Shown here: piece by piece, positions 37,388 to 47,247 of the stretch
How positions within the stretch are numbered: position 1 is the stretch's first letter
How the letters are laid out: each line of letters starts with the position of its first letter
Assembly (NCBI GenBank): GCA_016872015.1
Contig: VHBK01000002.1
Coordinates: forward strand, 1 to 64,000
DNA from: Nitrososphaerota archaeon
Lineage (GTDB): Archaea; Thermoproteota; Nitrososphaeria; Nitrososphaerales; Nitrosopumilaceae
DNA: 64,000 nt
Reading direction: 5' to 3'
Made by a program: the position numbers and the translations under genes
Notes under the pieces: generated by a model
Told to the model about the DNA's origin: nothing
Database searches by the model: none
What the model saw: the letters and a program-made list of their open reading frames with translations, nothing else

Positions 37388-38005
37388 ATGGGCGAAAACC
37401 GAGACTCCCGACGTGAAAAAGAGCGGGAAAACTATGCTTCCAAGCAAAAGTCTCAAAAACAGAAAAACACGCTCATTGCAGCAGGCGTTTTTGCTGTAAT
37501 AATTGCAATTATCGCATTTGCATCATATACTTATTATGAAAAAATAGCAGTCACCGGAACCCAAATGTCTGGTCCACCAGGTGCTGGAAAACTGGGTGAT
37601 GAGCACGAACACGCAGCTATTTTGGTTAGAATATTTGGCGACAAGTTCGACTTTTCGCTACCCGATTATCAAGTAAAGAGCCCATACATCCACTTTGAGA
37701 GCCAAAACGGTGACACCATCCACAGACACGCATCCAATGTTCCACTGGGATTCCTCTTTGACTCAATCAAGGTAGGCTTTGATGATGAATGCTTTGTATT
37801 CCCAGACAAAAAGGCAGAGCACACATTCTGCAATAACGAGGATTATTCGCTCAAATTCTATGTGAACCACGAAAAGGTGCCAACATTGAGCGACTATGTT
37901 CTCAAAGAAGACGACAGAATTCTAGTGCTATACGGCAATGAAAACCAGACCCAGGTAGACAACTACCTAATGGAACTAGATGGCCTGTTTATCCAAAAGC
38001 AATAG
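37388..38005 (+). CDS. Membrane-anchored conserved hypothetical
   Basis: Basic N-terminus then TM LIAAGVFAVIIAIIAFASYTYY; EHEHAAILVRIFGDKFDFSLPDYQVKSPYIHFE. Confidence 0.75.
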   Translation: MGENRDSRREKERENYASKQKSQKQKNTLIAAGVFAVIIAIIAFASYTYYEKIAVTGTQMSGPPGAGKLGDEHEHAAILVRIFGDKFDFSLPDYQVKSPYIHFESQNGDTIHRHASNVPLGFLFDSIKVGFDDECFVFPDKKAEHTFCNNEDYSLKFYVNHEKVPTLSDYVLKEDDRILVLYGNENQTQVDNYLMELDGLFIQKQ

Positions 38006-38053
38006 CCGAAAATCAACCAAATTCTAATATTATATTGAATAATACGTGGTATA

Positions 38054-39727
38054 ATGGAGATATCTAGTAGAAATGTAGTATCTGGGACTGCGCGGGCTCC
38101 GCACCGTGCAATGTACAAGGCAATGGGTTTGACTGATAATGATCTGGATAAACCGTTTATCGGCGTGTGCCATACTGGCAATGAGGCAACGCCATGTAAT
38201 ATTCACCTGCCAAGACTGGCCATTAGGGCAAAGCAGGGAGTATCTGATGCAGGATTTACTCCTAGGGAATTCTCCACAATAGCAGTATCAGATGGAATAG
38301 CAATGGGCCATGAGGGCATGAAGTCTTCTTTGGTATCGCGTGAAGTAATTGCAGATTCTATAGAACTAATGGTGCGAGCACACCAGTATGATGGTTTAGT
38401 TGGAATTGCTGGATGTGACAAAAGTCTACCTGGTACCATGATGGCAATGGCTCGACTGAATCTGCCGTCGATTTTTGTCTATGGCGGAACAATAATGCCA
38501 GGAATGCTAAATGGAAAACAGCTCACAGTGCAAGATGTGTACGAGGCAGTAGGCGCATATGATGCAGGTAATTTGACATTGGAGGCACTAAAAAACATTG
38601 AAAACTATGCGTGTCCCACGGCAGGATCCTGTGGCGGCATGTTTACCGCAAATACAATGGCGTCAATTTCTGAGGCATTGGGAATTGCGTTACCAGGCAG
38701 TGCATCACCACCTGCAGAAGATGAAAGGAGGGAGAAAATGGTGTACGATACCGGAGTTGCATGTGTTCAGGCTTTGAAAAACAATATTCGACCACGAGAT
38801 ATCTTGACATTTGAGGCATTTGAGAATGCCATTACCATATTGAATGCAATTGGCGGCTCTACCAATGCAATATTGCATTTATTGGCAATATCTCATGAGG
38901 CTCATGTGAAGCTGACCTATGATGATTTTGAGAGAATTAGAAGAAAAGTGCCACACATTGCTGATTTGAAGCCGGGTGGAATGTATGTCATGAATGATTT
39001 GGACAAAGTTGGCGGCGTGCCGTTGATGCTAAAGAAATTACTGGAACGAAAATTACTGCACGAAAATGTCCTAACTATTACCGGCAAAACAATGAAGCAA
39101 AACCTGGATTCTATAGTATTGCCGCCATCAAATGATGATATTGTAAAGCCAATGGCAAATCCGTTGCATAATACTGGAACTGCTGTTATTTTGAGGGGTT
39201 CATTGGCTCCAGATGGTGCCGTAGTAAAGATGTCTGGCGTAAAGATTACCAAATTTACTGGCAGGGCCAAGTGCTTTGATAGGGAAGAGCTTGCATTTGA
39301 TGCAGTGTCCAAGGGTGAGATCAAGGAAGGAGATGTTGTTGTAATTCGATATGAGGGTCCAAAGGGCGGTCCTGGAATGAGAGAGATGCTGGCAGTCACT
39401 GCTGCATTGGTAGGCCAAGGCTTGGGTGAAAAAGTAGCGATGGTAACAGATGGCAGATTTTCAGGTGCAACTCGTGGATTTATGATTGGTCATGTGGCAC
39501 CAGAGGCCTATGTTGGCGGAAACATTGCACTAGTAAAAGACGGAGATACAATAGAAATTGATACTGAAACCAACAAGATTGACTTGCATATTACACCAGA
39601 TGAGATGGAAAACAGGAGAAAAGCTTGGAAGCCGCGCAAGCCAAACTATGAATCAGGTGCTTTGGCAAAATATGCCTCACTGGTAGGCTCTGCGGCACAG
39701 GGTGCTGTGACTAGTCCTATTTGGTAG
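38054..39727 (+). CDS. ilvD: Dihydroxy-acid dehydratase
   Basis: [87 protein letters not shown]. Confidence 0.97.
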   Translation: MEISSRNVVSGTARAPHRAMYKAMGLTDNDLDKPFIGVCHTGNEATPCNIHLPRLAIRAKQGVSDAGFTPREFSTIAVSDGIAMGHEGMKSSLVSREVIADSIELMVRAHQYDGLVGIAGCDKSLPGTMMAMARLNLPSIFVYGGTIMPGMLNGKQLTVQDVYEAVGAYDAGNLTLEALKNIENYACPTAGSCGGMFTANTMASISEALGIALPGSASPPAEDERREKMVYDTGVACVQALKNNIRPRDILTFEAFENAITILNAIGGSTNAILHLLAISHEAHVKLTYDDFERIRRKVPHIADLKPGGMYVMNDLDKVGGVPLMLKKLLERKLLHENVLTITGKTMKQNLDSIVLPPSNDDIVKPMANPLHNTGTAVILRGSLAPDGAVVKMSGVKITKFTGRAKCFDREELAFDAVSKGEIKEGDVVVIRYEGPKGGPGMREMLAVTAALVGQGLGEKVAMVTDGRFSGATRGFMIGHVAPEAYVGGNIALVKDGDTIEIDTETNKIDLHITPDEMENRRKAWKPRKPNYESGALAKYASLVGSAAQGAVTSPIW

Positions 39728-39912
39728 AGGATTAATCGGTTTATTCTTAACAAAACTCAAAACAAAAAACTTTCCCAAAAATAATGTTTAAGAATAAATT
39801 TTTGCATCATAGTTTATTTAGATGAAGACATTAGTAGAAAAGATATTCTCATAGCAGCTTCAACTGTACTAGCAGGCGCCTTAATTTTTCAGTATTAATA
39901 CCATGAAAAAAT

Positions 39913-40198
39913 CTATTGAGATATTATATCATAAAACTTTCTAGACGGCCCTTGTTTTAGAAATCCCATCAACTGTATCGATATTTGATGATGTTCTGGT
40001 GTTTGGTGTATTTTGTGGTGTGCCTCTTCATTTTCAAACTCTGCAATAATGATGTACTTTCCATCACTTGATTTTCCAAGTCTTCTGCCTACAAATCCTG
40101 GGTTTTTAGCAAGAATTTTGTTTGTTTCTGCAATCCAGGCCACAAATTCCCTCTTCTTTTTCCTCCTTTAGAGGCATGTCTATTATTGCAACGTACAT
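39913..40198 (-). pseudogene. ABM-like (antibiotic biosynthesis monooxygenase fold) gene with one-base frameshift
   Basis: N-terminal MYVAIIDMPLKEEKEE (from ATG at 40198) is one base out of frame with EFVAWIAETNKILAKNPGFVGRRLGKSSDGKYIIIAEFENEEAHHKIHQTPEH. Confidence 0.7.
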
Positions 40199-40234
40199 TA
40201 TTTTACCACAATATAATCAAGTTAAGAGTATTTC

Positions 40235-40438
40235 TCAGATTTCCGGACTGAAATTATCACAGCCAGAGTTACAAGGCTTGTTCATTACACCTTCGCATTT
40301 ACCAATGCCATCATGCATTATTCTGTGATGGCCGCAATTGCGACACTTTACTCTAAAATATGCAATAAGATCACCCATCGGAATTTTAGATTCTATAATT
40401 TTACTATCAGTTGTAGTATAGTTTGATTTCTCATCCAT
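40235..40438 (-). CDS. Small Cys-rich zinc-binding-like protein
   Basis: CRNCGHHRIMHDGIGKCEG...CNSGCDNF. Confidence 0.65.
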   Translation of the reverse strand: MDEKSNYTTTDSKIIESKIPMGDLIAYFRVKCRNCGHHRIMHDGIGKCEGVMNKPCNSGCDNFSPEI

Positions 40439-40788
40439 TATTCATTCCACACCGCTTGTTTTTTGAGCCAGGACACCAAGTCATGATACAAATGACTAGT
40501 CTGAACATTAATCACGTTAATTTCCACATTGGTGCTAGATTTTGCAGTTTTTGTATACCTGTCATATTTGCAAAATACTACTCTATCCAAATATGTTTCA
40601 CCTTCAATCTCTTTTTTGCCCAGCTCGTCAGATTCCGAAATTGAAAAGCTCACAAACAACACACCGTCTGCCCAATATGCATTTGCAGATTCCAGTGTAG
40701 AAATCATGCTGACTAGATCATCCAGACTCATTTTTATCAAATCATGGACGTGGATTTTCTTGTAGGGCTCGTAGATAAAATCAGTCAT
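40438..40788 (-). CDS. Hypothetical protein
   Basis: MTDFIYEPYKKIHVHDL...; track ORF extends to 40848. Confidence 0.6.
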   Translation of the reverse strand: MTDFIYEPYKKIHVHDLIKMSLDDLVSMISTLESANAYWADGVLFVSFSISESDELGKKEIEGETYLDRVVFCKYDRYTKTAKSSTNVEINVINVQTSHLYHDLVSWLKKQAVWNE

Positions 40789-40826
40789 GGATTGGTATCT
40801 TTGGTGCTGCTTTATCAGTTTTACAA

Positions 40827-41033
40827 CTAGAATCCATGAATACTGCAAACAAAGACGGTTCTATCTCCAATCTTTTTCGCAGTAATTCCAGTTCCTTCCC
40901 TTAGCTCCGTCTTGCACAATGTGCATATCAATTCGGTTGCCGAGCTTTTCAGCGGAATTTGCGGCTTGCCAAAATACATTTCCGAATACAGCACATGTGA
41001 TTTTGGTTTTGCAAAAATTTGGCTCATGATCAT
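40827..41033 (-). CDS. Small zinc-binding-like protein
   Basis: ELICTLCKTELREGTGITAKKIGDRTVFVCSIHGF. Confidence 0.55.
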   Translation of the reverse strand: MIMSQIFAKPKSHVLYSEMYFGKPQIPLKSSATELICTLCKTELREGTGITAKKIGDRTVFVCSIHGF

Positions 41034-41049
41034 AATAGATCAAGATCGC

Positions 41050-41075
41050 ATATAAAGGTACCGTACCATACCGTA
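41050..41075 (+). promoter_or_regulatory. trp operon promoter: TATA-like box plus GGTAC-C-GTACC dyad
   Basis: CATATAAAGGTACCGTACCATACCGTA; dyad at 41057-41067. Confidence 0.45.
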
Positions 41076-41122
41076 ATTCTTACAACATTTGAGCCTAATC
41101 ATGCGTAAATTGGCACAAATTA

Positions 41123-42544
41123 TTGCAAAAATTACCAAAAATCCATCATCAAAACAACTCATTAAATATCCCAGACAAGACACCGATAACATGGGTGGCC
41201 ACCTTTGGTAACCATACTTGTACTATAATACCCCTAGGCCTACCTGGAACGCAATTTGAAATCTATTCTAATTTAGAACAACATTATTCCCACACATTTC
41301 TCTTTGAATCGCTGACTGGACCAAAAGAGCTGGCAGAATCATCAATCATCGGCTTTGATCCAAAGATAATCATCCAGGGATATTCAGACAGAATCGTAAT
41401 ATCATACAAGGACGGCAATACCAAGACAATTCCAACCAAAGATCCAGTAGCAGAGCTAAAGCAATTCATTACACCAATTCAAGACCAGTCACATCGATAT
41501 CTGGGCGGTGCAGTTGGAATCATAAACTATGATGCAATAAAACTCTACGAAAACATTCCAATCAAGGACAATTCAAAACCATTAATGGAATTTGGAATTT
41601 ATCAGGACGGAATTTTATATGATAACAAAACAAAACAATCACTGTATTTCTATTATGATGAAAACAGAATAAACCAGATAAAACAAGCAGAGAGAAAATT
41701 TGGCAACATCACTCTATCTGATATTACAACAAACATGGACGAATCACAATTTGCAAGTATAGTAAACAAGGCAAAGCAATACCTACACTCTGGCGATATC
41801 TTCCAGGTGGTGTTATCCAGGAAATTTAATTTTTCAGCATCTGGTGATTTTCTTCGCGTATACAAAGAACTACGAGAGCTAAACCCATCACCATATCTAT
41901 ACCACATGAAGTTTGCACAAAAAACCTACATTGGTTGCAGCCCAGAAATGCTAGTTCGAGTCACAGGCAAAGAAGTAGAGACATTTCCCATTGCAGGCAC
42001 GCGCAAAATCACAGATAATGATGCAAAAAACAAGCAGCTAGAACAAGAACTATTATCAGACCAAAAAGAAATCGCCGAGCACACAATGTTAGTTGACCTT
42101 GGACGAAACGATGTGGGACGAGTCTGCAAATATGGCTCTGTCAGGGTACCAGAACTAATGCAGATAAAGCGATTCTCGCACGTACAGCATATTGTAACAC
42201 ATGTTGTTGGAACACTAGACGACAAACACGACATGTTTTCAGCATTTGAAGCAGTATTTCCGGCAGGTACCGTATCTGGCGCACCAAAGGTCAGGGCAAT
42301 GGAGATAATCAATGAACTAGAACCAGACATCCGAGAACAATATGCAGGAGCGGTAGGATATTTTTCAAATAACGGCTGTTGCGATTTTGCAATAGCAATT
42401 AGAAGTATCTTCTTTGATGGTACAAAAGGCTTCGTCCAATCCGGTGCAGGAATTGTAATTGATTCAACTCCAGAAGGAGAATTCAAGGAAACAGAACACA
42501 AGGCAGGTGCAATGATTGCAGCACTAAAGGAGTCAACAAAATGA
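41123..42544 (+). CDS. trpE: Anthranilate synthase component I
   Basis: PAGTVSGAPKVRAMEIINELE, GDIFQVVLSRKF, PLADGR-type C-terminal AGAGIVIDSTPEGEFKETEHKAGAM. The true start may be downstream (for example GTG before ATFGNHTCTII). Confidence 0.95.
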   Translation: MQKLPKIHHQNNSLNIPDKTPITWVATFGNHTCTIIPLGLPGTQFEIYSNLEQHYSHTFLFESLTGPKELAESSIIGFDPKIIIQGYSDRIVISYKDGNTKTIPTKDPVAELKQFITPIQDQSHRYLGGAVGIINYDAIKLYENIPIKDNSKPLMEFGIYQDGILYDNKTKQSLYFYYDENRINQIKQAERKFGNITLSDITTNMDESQFASIVNKAKQYLHSGDIFQVVLSRKFNFSASGDFLRVYKELRELNPSPYLYHMKFAQKTYIGCSPEMLVRVTGKEVETFPIAGTRKITDNDAKNKQLEQELLSDQKEIAEHTMLVDLGRNDVGRVCKYGSVRVPELMQIKRFSHVQHIVTHVVGTLDDKHDMFSAFEAVFPAGTVSGAPKVRAMEIINELEPDIREQYAGAVGYFSNNGCCDFAIAIRSIFFDGTKGFVQSGAGIVIDSTPEGEFKETEHKAGAMIAALKESTK

Positions 42545-43131
42545 AATTTCTAATTATAGACAATTATGATTCATTTACGTATAACATTGCGCAGCTGTTA
42601 GGCGAGCTTGGTGTAGAATCCGATGTCATACGAAACGACAAGATAACACTAGATGAAATAAAAAACAAAAACTATGACGCAATAATCATATCTCCAGGAC
42701 CAGGCACCCCAGAAGACAAGCGATACTTTGGGATTTGCTCCAATGTAATTCGCGAGCTAGGACCAAAGACACCGATTCTCGGAATTTGTCTTGGACATCA
42801 GGGAATCATACGTGAATTTGGAGGCAAAGTAGTCAATGCAGGCTGCGCAAGGCACGGCAAAACAAGCCAGATCAAGCATTATTCTGATTCATTATTTTCT
42901 GGCGTGCAAAACCCGTTTCGCGCAACAAGATATCATTCTCTGGTTGGCGATAAAACATTCATACCGGATGTTCTAAAAATAACCGCAATAGCTGAAGACG
43001 ACGGAGAAGTAATGGGAGTATCACACAAAGATTACCTAATCGAAGGGGTACAGTTTCATCCAGAATCCATACTCACCACGGAAGGAAAAAAGATCTTGCA
43101 GAATTTTATTAACAAGGTGAAAAAATGCTAG
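42541..43131 (+). CDS. trpG: Anthranilate synthase component II (glutamine amidotransferase)
   Basis: IDNYDSFTYNIAQLLGELG, ISPGPGTPED, ILGICLGHQGI, GVQFHPESILT. Confidence 0.96.
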   Translation: MKFLIIDNYDSFTYNIAQLLGELGVESDVIRNDKITLDEIKNKNYDAIIISPGPGTPEDKRYFGICSNVIRELGPKTPILGICLGHQGIIREFGGKVVNAGCARHGKTSQIKHYSDSLFSGVQNPFRATRYHSLVGDKTFIPDVLKITAIAEDDGEVMGVSHKDYLIEGVQFHPESILTTEGKKILQNFINKVKKC

Positions 43132-44168
43132 AAGACTATATCGCAAGACTCGAAGTCGGCGCAAATCTCAAGCATGATGAGATGAACAAGGCAATGGAAC
43201 TACTACTAACAGAGGGAACTCCAGACCAAGTAAAAGCAGTCTTTCTACAACATCTAGCAAACAAGGGCGAAACAGACGACGAGCTACTCACAATGTTATC
43301 CAAAATGGAAGAACACGGCGTCCATATTTCCCCAAAATGCAAGGGCACCATAATTGATGTCTGCGGAACAGGAGGCGACAAATTACAGACGTTTAATGTC
43401 TCCACCACTGCAGCATTTGTGATTGCATCATGTAAGGGAATTGTGGCAAAGCACGGCAATCGTTCTTCTTCAGGAATTTCTGGCAGTGCAGATATTTTCG
43501 AGTATTTCGGCTATGATCTAAACGCAGACCCAATCAAGGCCACATCCATAATAGAAAAGCACAGAGTAGGATTTTTGTTTGCACAGAGATTCCATCCTGC
43601 AATGAAAAATGTTGCAGCTGCTAGAAAAATGCTCGAGTCCAGAACCGCATTCAATGTGCTAGGCCCACTGTGCAATCCTGCACGCGTAAAACACCAACTA
43701 ATAGGCGTCTTTTCCGAGGATTATCTGGAAAGACTAGTCAGTATTTTGCAAAGAAGAGGTGCACAAAGCATCATGACTGTTCACTCGCAGGACGGCCTAG
43801 ATGAACTATCAACCACATCAAAGAACAAGATCTGTTTTCTACGAGATGGAAACATTGGCAAAATGACAATCGACCCACTAAAGTTCGGACTGCACCAGGC
43901 AACAATCAAGGATTTGCAAATAACAACCAAGCAAGAGGCAATTGAATCATTTGTCACAGTATTAAACGGCACTGCAAGCCAGGCCAAAATAGAGATCACT
44001 GCGCTAAATTCAGCCGCAGGCCTAGTTGTAGGAAATGTTGCCAAAGACTTGGAAGATGGCCTGCAAATGTCGCTAGAATCAATCAAATCAGGCCAGGCAT
44101 TTTCTCATTTTGAGAATTTTGTTAGAGATTGCGGAGATTATTCCAAGATAAAGGAGATTACACAATGA
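43125..44168 (+). CDS. trpD: Anthranilate phosphoribosyltransferase
   Basis: DVCGTGGDKLQTFNVSTTAAFVIA, KHGNRSSSGISGSADIFEYFGYDL. Confidence 0.96.
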   Translation: MLEDYIARLEVGANLKHDEMNKAMELLLTEGTPDQVKAVFLQHLANKGETDDELLTMLSKMEEHGVHISPKCKGTIIDVCGTGGDKLQTFNVSTTAAFVIASCKGIVAKHGNRSSSGISGSADIFEYFGYDLNADPIKATSIIEKHRVGFLFAQRFHPAMKNVAAARKMLESRTAFNVLGPLCNPARVKHQLIGVFSEDYLERLVSILQRRGAQSIMTVHSQDGLDELSTTSKNKICFLRDGNIGKMTIDPLKFGLHQATIKDLQITTKQEAIESFVTVLNGTASQAKIEITALNSAAGLVVGNVAKDLEDGLQMSLESIKSGQAFSHFENFVRDCGDYSKIKEITQ

Positions 44169-44935
44169 ATACGCTACAGAAATTATTTGACAATTCCCAC
44201 AAGGCAATATCAGATGGTACATACGAAATTACAGAAAAAATTACAAAATCAGAAATTGATCTAATACAATCAATCCAAGAAAACAAACACGCATCACTAA
44301 TCACCGAAGTAAAGTTTTCATCCCCATCCCTAGGCAAAATACGCAAAATATCCAACCCAGTTCAGATTGCCCAGGCCATGGTAGGGGGAGGGGCTAAGGC
44401 ATTATCGGTTCTCACACAGCCGTACCTCTTTGAGGGCTCACCGCAATATTTCATGCAAATTCGAAAGCAAGTAAAAATTCCAATGCTGATGAAAGACATT
44501 GTAGTTGATAAGGTGCAAATCGATGCGGCAAAAAAAATAGGCGCAGATTACATGCTACTAATCCAGTCATTATTTGATATTGGATTGCTCAAAGACATTG
44601 ACGAGTACATCGATTATGGGCACAAAAATGGGCTCAAGGTGTTAGTCGAGGCACACACAAAATCAGAGTTTGCCAATTCACTAAACACTAAAGCAGACCT
44701 AGTAGGAATAAACAATCGAAACCTAGACACACTACAAATCGACATTAATACAACAAAAAAGCTGCTGGAAGGAGTTGACGATCACAGAATCATAGTATCA
44801 GAGAGCGGAATAGAAACCCCAAAAGACATACAATTCCTCCAAAAATGCGGTGCAGGTGCATTCTTGATTGGCTCTAGCATAATGAAGTCAGAAAATATTA
44901 AAGAGAACGTAAGGAGTCTGGTCAACGCGATATGA
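44165..44935 (+). CDS. trpC: Indole-3-glycerol phosphate synthase
   Basis: [59 protein letters not shown] overlap with trpD. Confidence 0.94.
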   Translation: MNTLQKLFDNSHKAISDGTYEITEKITKSEIDLIQSIQENKHASLITEVKFSSPSLGKIRKISNPVQIAQAMVGGGAKALSVLTQPYLFEGSPQYFMQIRKQVKIPMLMKDIVVDKVQIDAAKKIGADYMLLIQSLFDIGLLKDIDEYIDYGHKNGLKVLVEAHTKSEFANSLNTKADLVGINNRNLDTLQIDINTTKKLLEGVDDHRIIVSESGIETPKDIQFLQKCGAGAFLIGSSIMKSENIKENVRSLVNAI

Positions 44936-46122
44936 AAATTAAATTCCCTAAAGACGGTCGATTTGGCGAGTTTGGCGGAAAATACATCCCAGAGACTCTG
45001 GTTCCAGCAATTGAAGAGCTGGAACAAAGCTATCTCAAATACAAAAACGACTCAGATTTCAAAAAAGAGCTAAACTATTACCTGACAGAATATGCAGGAC
45101 GCCCAACCCCATTATACTATGCAAAAAATCTAACAGAAAAAATCGGCGGAGCTAAAATCTATCTAAAAAGAGAAGACCTCCTACATGGCGGCGCTCATAA
45201 AATCAACAACACTCTGGGCCAAGCATTACTAGCAAAGAGAATGAAAAAGACTAGAATAATTGCAGAAACTGGGGCAGGCCAACATGGAGTAGCTACTGCC
45301 ATGGCATGTGCGGCCCTAGGACTAAAGGCCGAAGTATACATGGGCTACAAGGATACCATACGCCAAAAGCTAAACGTATTTCGAATGAACATGCTTGGAT
45401 GCGAAGTCCATGCAGTCAAGGCAGGATCTCAAACACTAAAAGACGCAATCAACGAAGCAATTCGCGACTGGATTACAAACGTCAAGGATACCTATTATTT
45501 GCTAGGCTCGGCAGTTGGACCACACCCATATCCGGTAATGGTTCGTGATTTTCAGGCAGTAATTGGAGAAGAGATAAAACAGCAAATCAAGGACTTTGGC
45601 AAAAAGACACCAGACACTGTAATTGCATGTGTTGGTGGAGGATCAAACGCAATTGGAACATTCTATCCTCTAGTAGACACAGATACAGAAATCATTGGTG
45701 TTGAGGCCGCAGGCCAGGGCCTAAAGTCAGGACATCACTCTGCAACACTTTCTGCTGGAACCAAAGGAGTATTGCATGGAATGATGACTTATCTATTGCA
45801 AGACTCGGAAGGCCAAATTCAAGAGACTCATAGTATTTCTGCAGGATTGGACTATCCAGGTGTAGGCCCAGAGCATTCCTATTTCAAGGATCAAAAAAGA
45901 ATACAATATGTTTCTGCAACCGACAAAGAAGTAATTGATGCATTCTTGATGCTTACTAGAACAGAAGGAATCATTCCTGCACTAGAATCATCACATGCAA
46001 TAGCAGAGGCAATCAAGCTAGCAAAGAAAAAACCAAAGTCAGACACTATAGTAGTGACATTATCTGGCAGAGGAGACAAAGACGTAGAGGTGGTACAAGA
46101 TTACATCAAGAATTCAAAATAA
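44932..46122 (+). CDS. trpB: Tryptophan synthase beta chain
   Basis: [60 protein letters not shown]. Confidence 0.97.
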   Translation: MKIKFPKDGRFGEFGGKYIPETLVPAIEELEQSYLKYKNDSDFKKELNYYLTEYAGRPTPLYYAKNLTEKIGGAKIYLKREDLLHGGAHKINNTLGQALLAKRMKKTRIIAETGAGQHGVATAMACAALGLKAEVYMGYKDTIRQKLNVFRMNMLGCEVHAVKAGSQTLKDAINEAIRDWITNVKDTYYLLGSAVGPHPYPVMVRDFQAVIGEEIKQQIKDFGKKTPDTVIACVGGGSNAIGTFYPLVDTDTEIIGVEAAGQGLKSGHHSATLSAGTKGVLHGMMTYLLQDSEGQIQETHSISAGLDYPGVGPEHSYFKDQKRIQYVSATDKEVIDAFLMLTRTEGIIPALESSHAIAEAIKLAKKKPKSDTIVVTLSGRGDKDVEVVQDYIKNSK

Positions 46123-46903
46123 GTTTGCCGAGCTAGAATCAGCCGGACAAAAGGCACTGGTCACCTATGTGATGGTCGGATACCCGTCCCACAAGGACAC
46201 ACTGTCTGCAGTTCGTGGATTAATCGAAGGTGGCGCAGATATTATAGAATTAGGATTTCCATTTTCAGATCCTCTAGCTGATGGCCCAGTAATCCAGCAT
46301 GCAAGTACCATATCCCTAGAAAAAGGAACCAAGATGGTGCAGTTTTTGAGCCTAGTTAGACAAATCCGCAAGGAAAGCCAGATTCCGCTGGTATTGATGA
46401 CATACACCAACATTCTATACCATAAAGGATATGAGAAATTCTTCAAGCTAGCAAAAGAGGCAGGCCTAGACGGAATCATTACACCAGACATGACAGTGGA
46501 AGAGTCCAAAGAGTATCTTAAGGCTGCAAAAAAACACAACTTGGACACAATATTTCTGGTGTCGCCAAACACCAGCAAGTCAAGACTGCAGGAAATAGTA
46601 AAACAGACTACGGGATTTTTGTACCTAGTGGCAGTGTTTGGCACGACAGGCGTTCAAAACAAAATCCAGTCCTATACAATATCTGCACTGCAAAACACCA
46701 AGAAAATTACAAGGGGCAAGGTCCCAGTAGGAATTGGTTTTGGAATATCCACGCCTAGTGACATCAAGTCTTATGTAAAACATGGTGCAGATGCGGCAAT
46801 TGTCGGCTCTGCTCTGATAAAACTAATTGAAAAGACCCCGTCTGCTAAAATTCAGAGTGCAGTTGCCAAATTTACAAGACAACTAAAATTATCTACAAAA
46901 TAG
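46100..46903 (+). CDS. trpA: Tryptophan synthase alpha chain, apparent non-canonical start (ATT 46100) or frameshift from trpB
   Basis: Frame reads [30 protein letters not shown]...[14 protein letters not shown]; no ATG/GTG/TTG between the upstream in-frame TAG and the GTG at 46169, which would delete the first beta strand. Confidence 0.85.
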   Translation: MTSRIQNKFAELESAGQKALVTYVMVGYPSHKDTLSAVRGLIEGGADIIELGFPFSDPLADGPVIQHASTISLEKGTKMVQFLSLVRQIRKESQIPLVLMTYTNILYHKGYEKFFKLAKEAGLDGIITPDMTVEESKEYLKAAKKHNLDTIFLVSPNTSKSRLQEIVKQTTGFLYLVAVFGTTGVQNKIQSYTISALQNTKKITRGKVPVGIGFGISTPSDIKSYVKHGADAAIVGSALIKLIEKTPSAKIQSAVAKFTRQLKLSTK

Positions 46904-47182
46904 CTATTTTGAATATTTTACCTTCAAAACTAATAAAATCACATTTAGTGCTATAGTACTAATGTTTGCGCCAATTATGACCAAGTCTTGTTTTATTATT
47001 CCATAGCCAATCCACAAGGACATTCCAATGCATATTGTAATCATGAGTAAATACGATACATCCCCAAGATGTTTTGTCCTGTAGCCACGAATGATTTGTG
47101 GAACAAAGCTTGCCGTAACTATGGCAGCTGCCACGCTACCTAGGATGGAAACCCAGAACTCTTCGATCATTCTTTGGGACAC
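46904..47182 (-). CDS. SemiSWEET/PQ-loop-type small transporter
   Basis: 3-TM 92 aa; TASFVPQIIRGYRTKHLGDVSYLLM. Confidence 0.85.
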   Translation of the reverse strand: MSQRMIEEFWVSILGSVAAAIVTASFVPQIIRGYRTKHLGDVSYLLMITICIGMSLWIGYGIIKQDLVIIGANISTIALNVILLVLKVKYSK

Positions 47183-47247
47183 AAATCGTGCGGATTAAAG
47201 CATATCCGCAAAAAAAGAAATAAAAATATCATTTTCCTTATCCAAAT

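Noticed and set aside
39794-39899. Reading frame IVYLDEDISRKDILIAASTVLAGALIFQY in the ilvD-ABM gap
   Set aside because: Membrane-like peptide but no ATG/GTG/TTG start in frame; could be a remnant, not supportable as a gene.
41926-42501. 191-aa antisense ORF in trpE
   Set aside because: Shadow ORF over conserved TrpE catalytic motifs.
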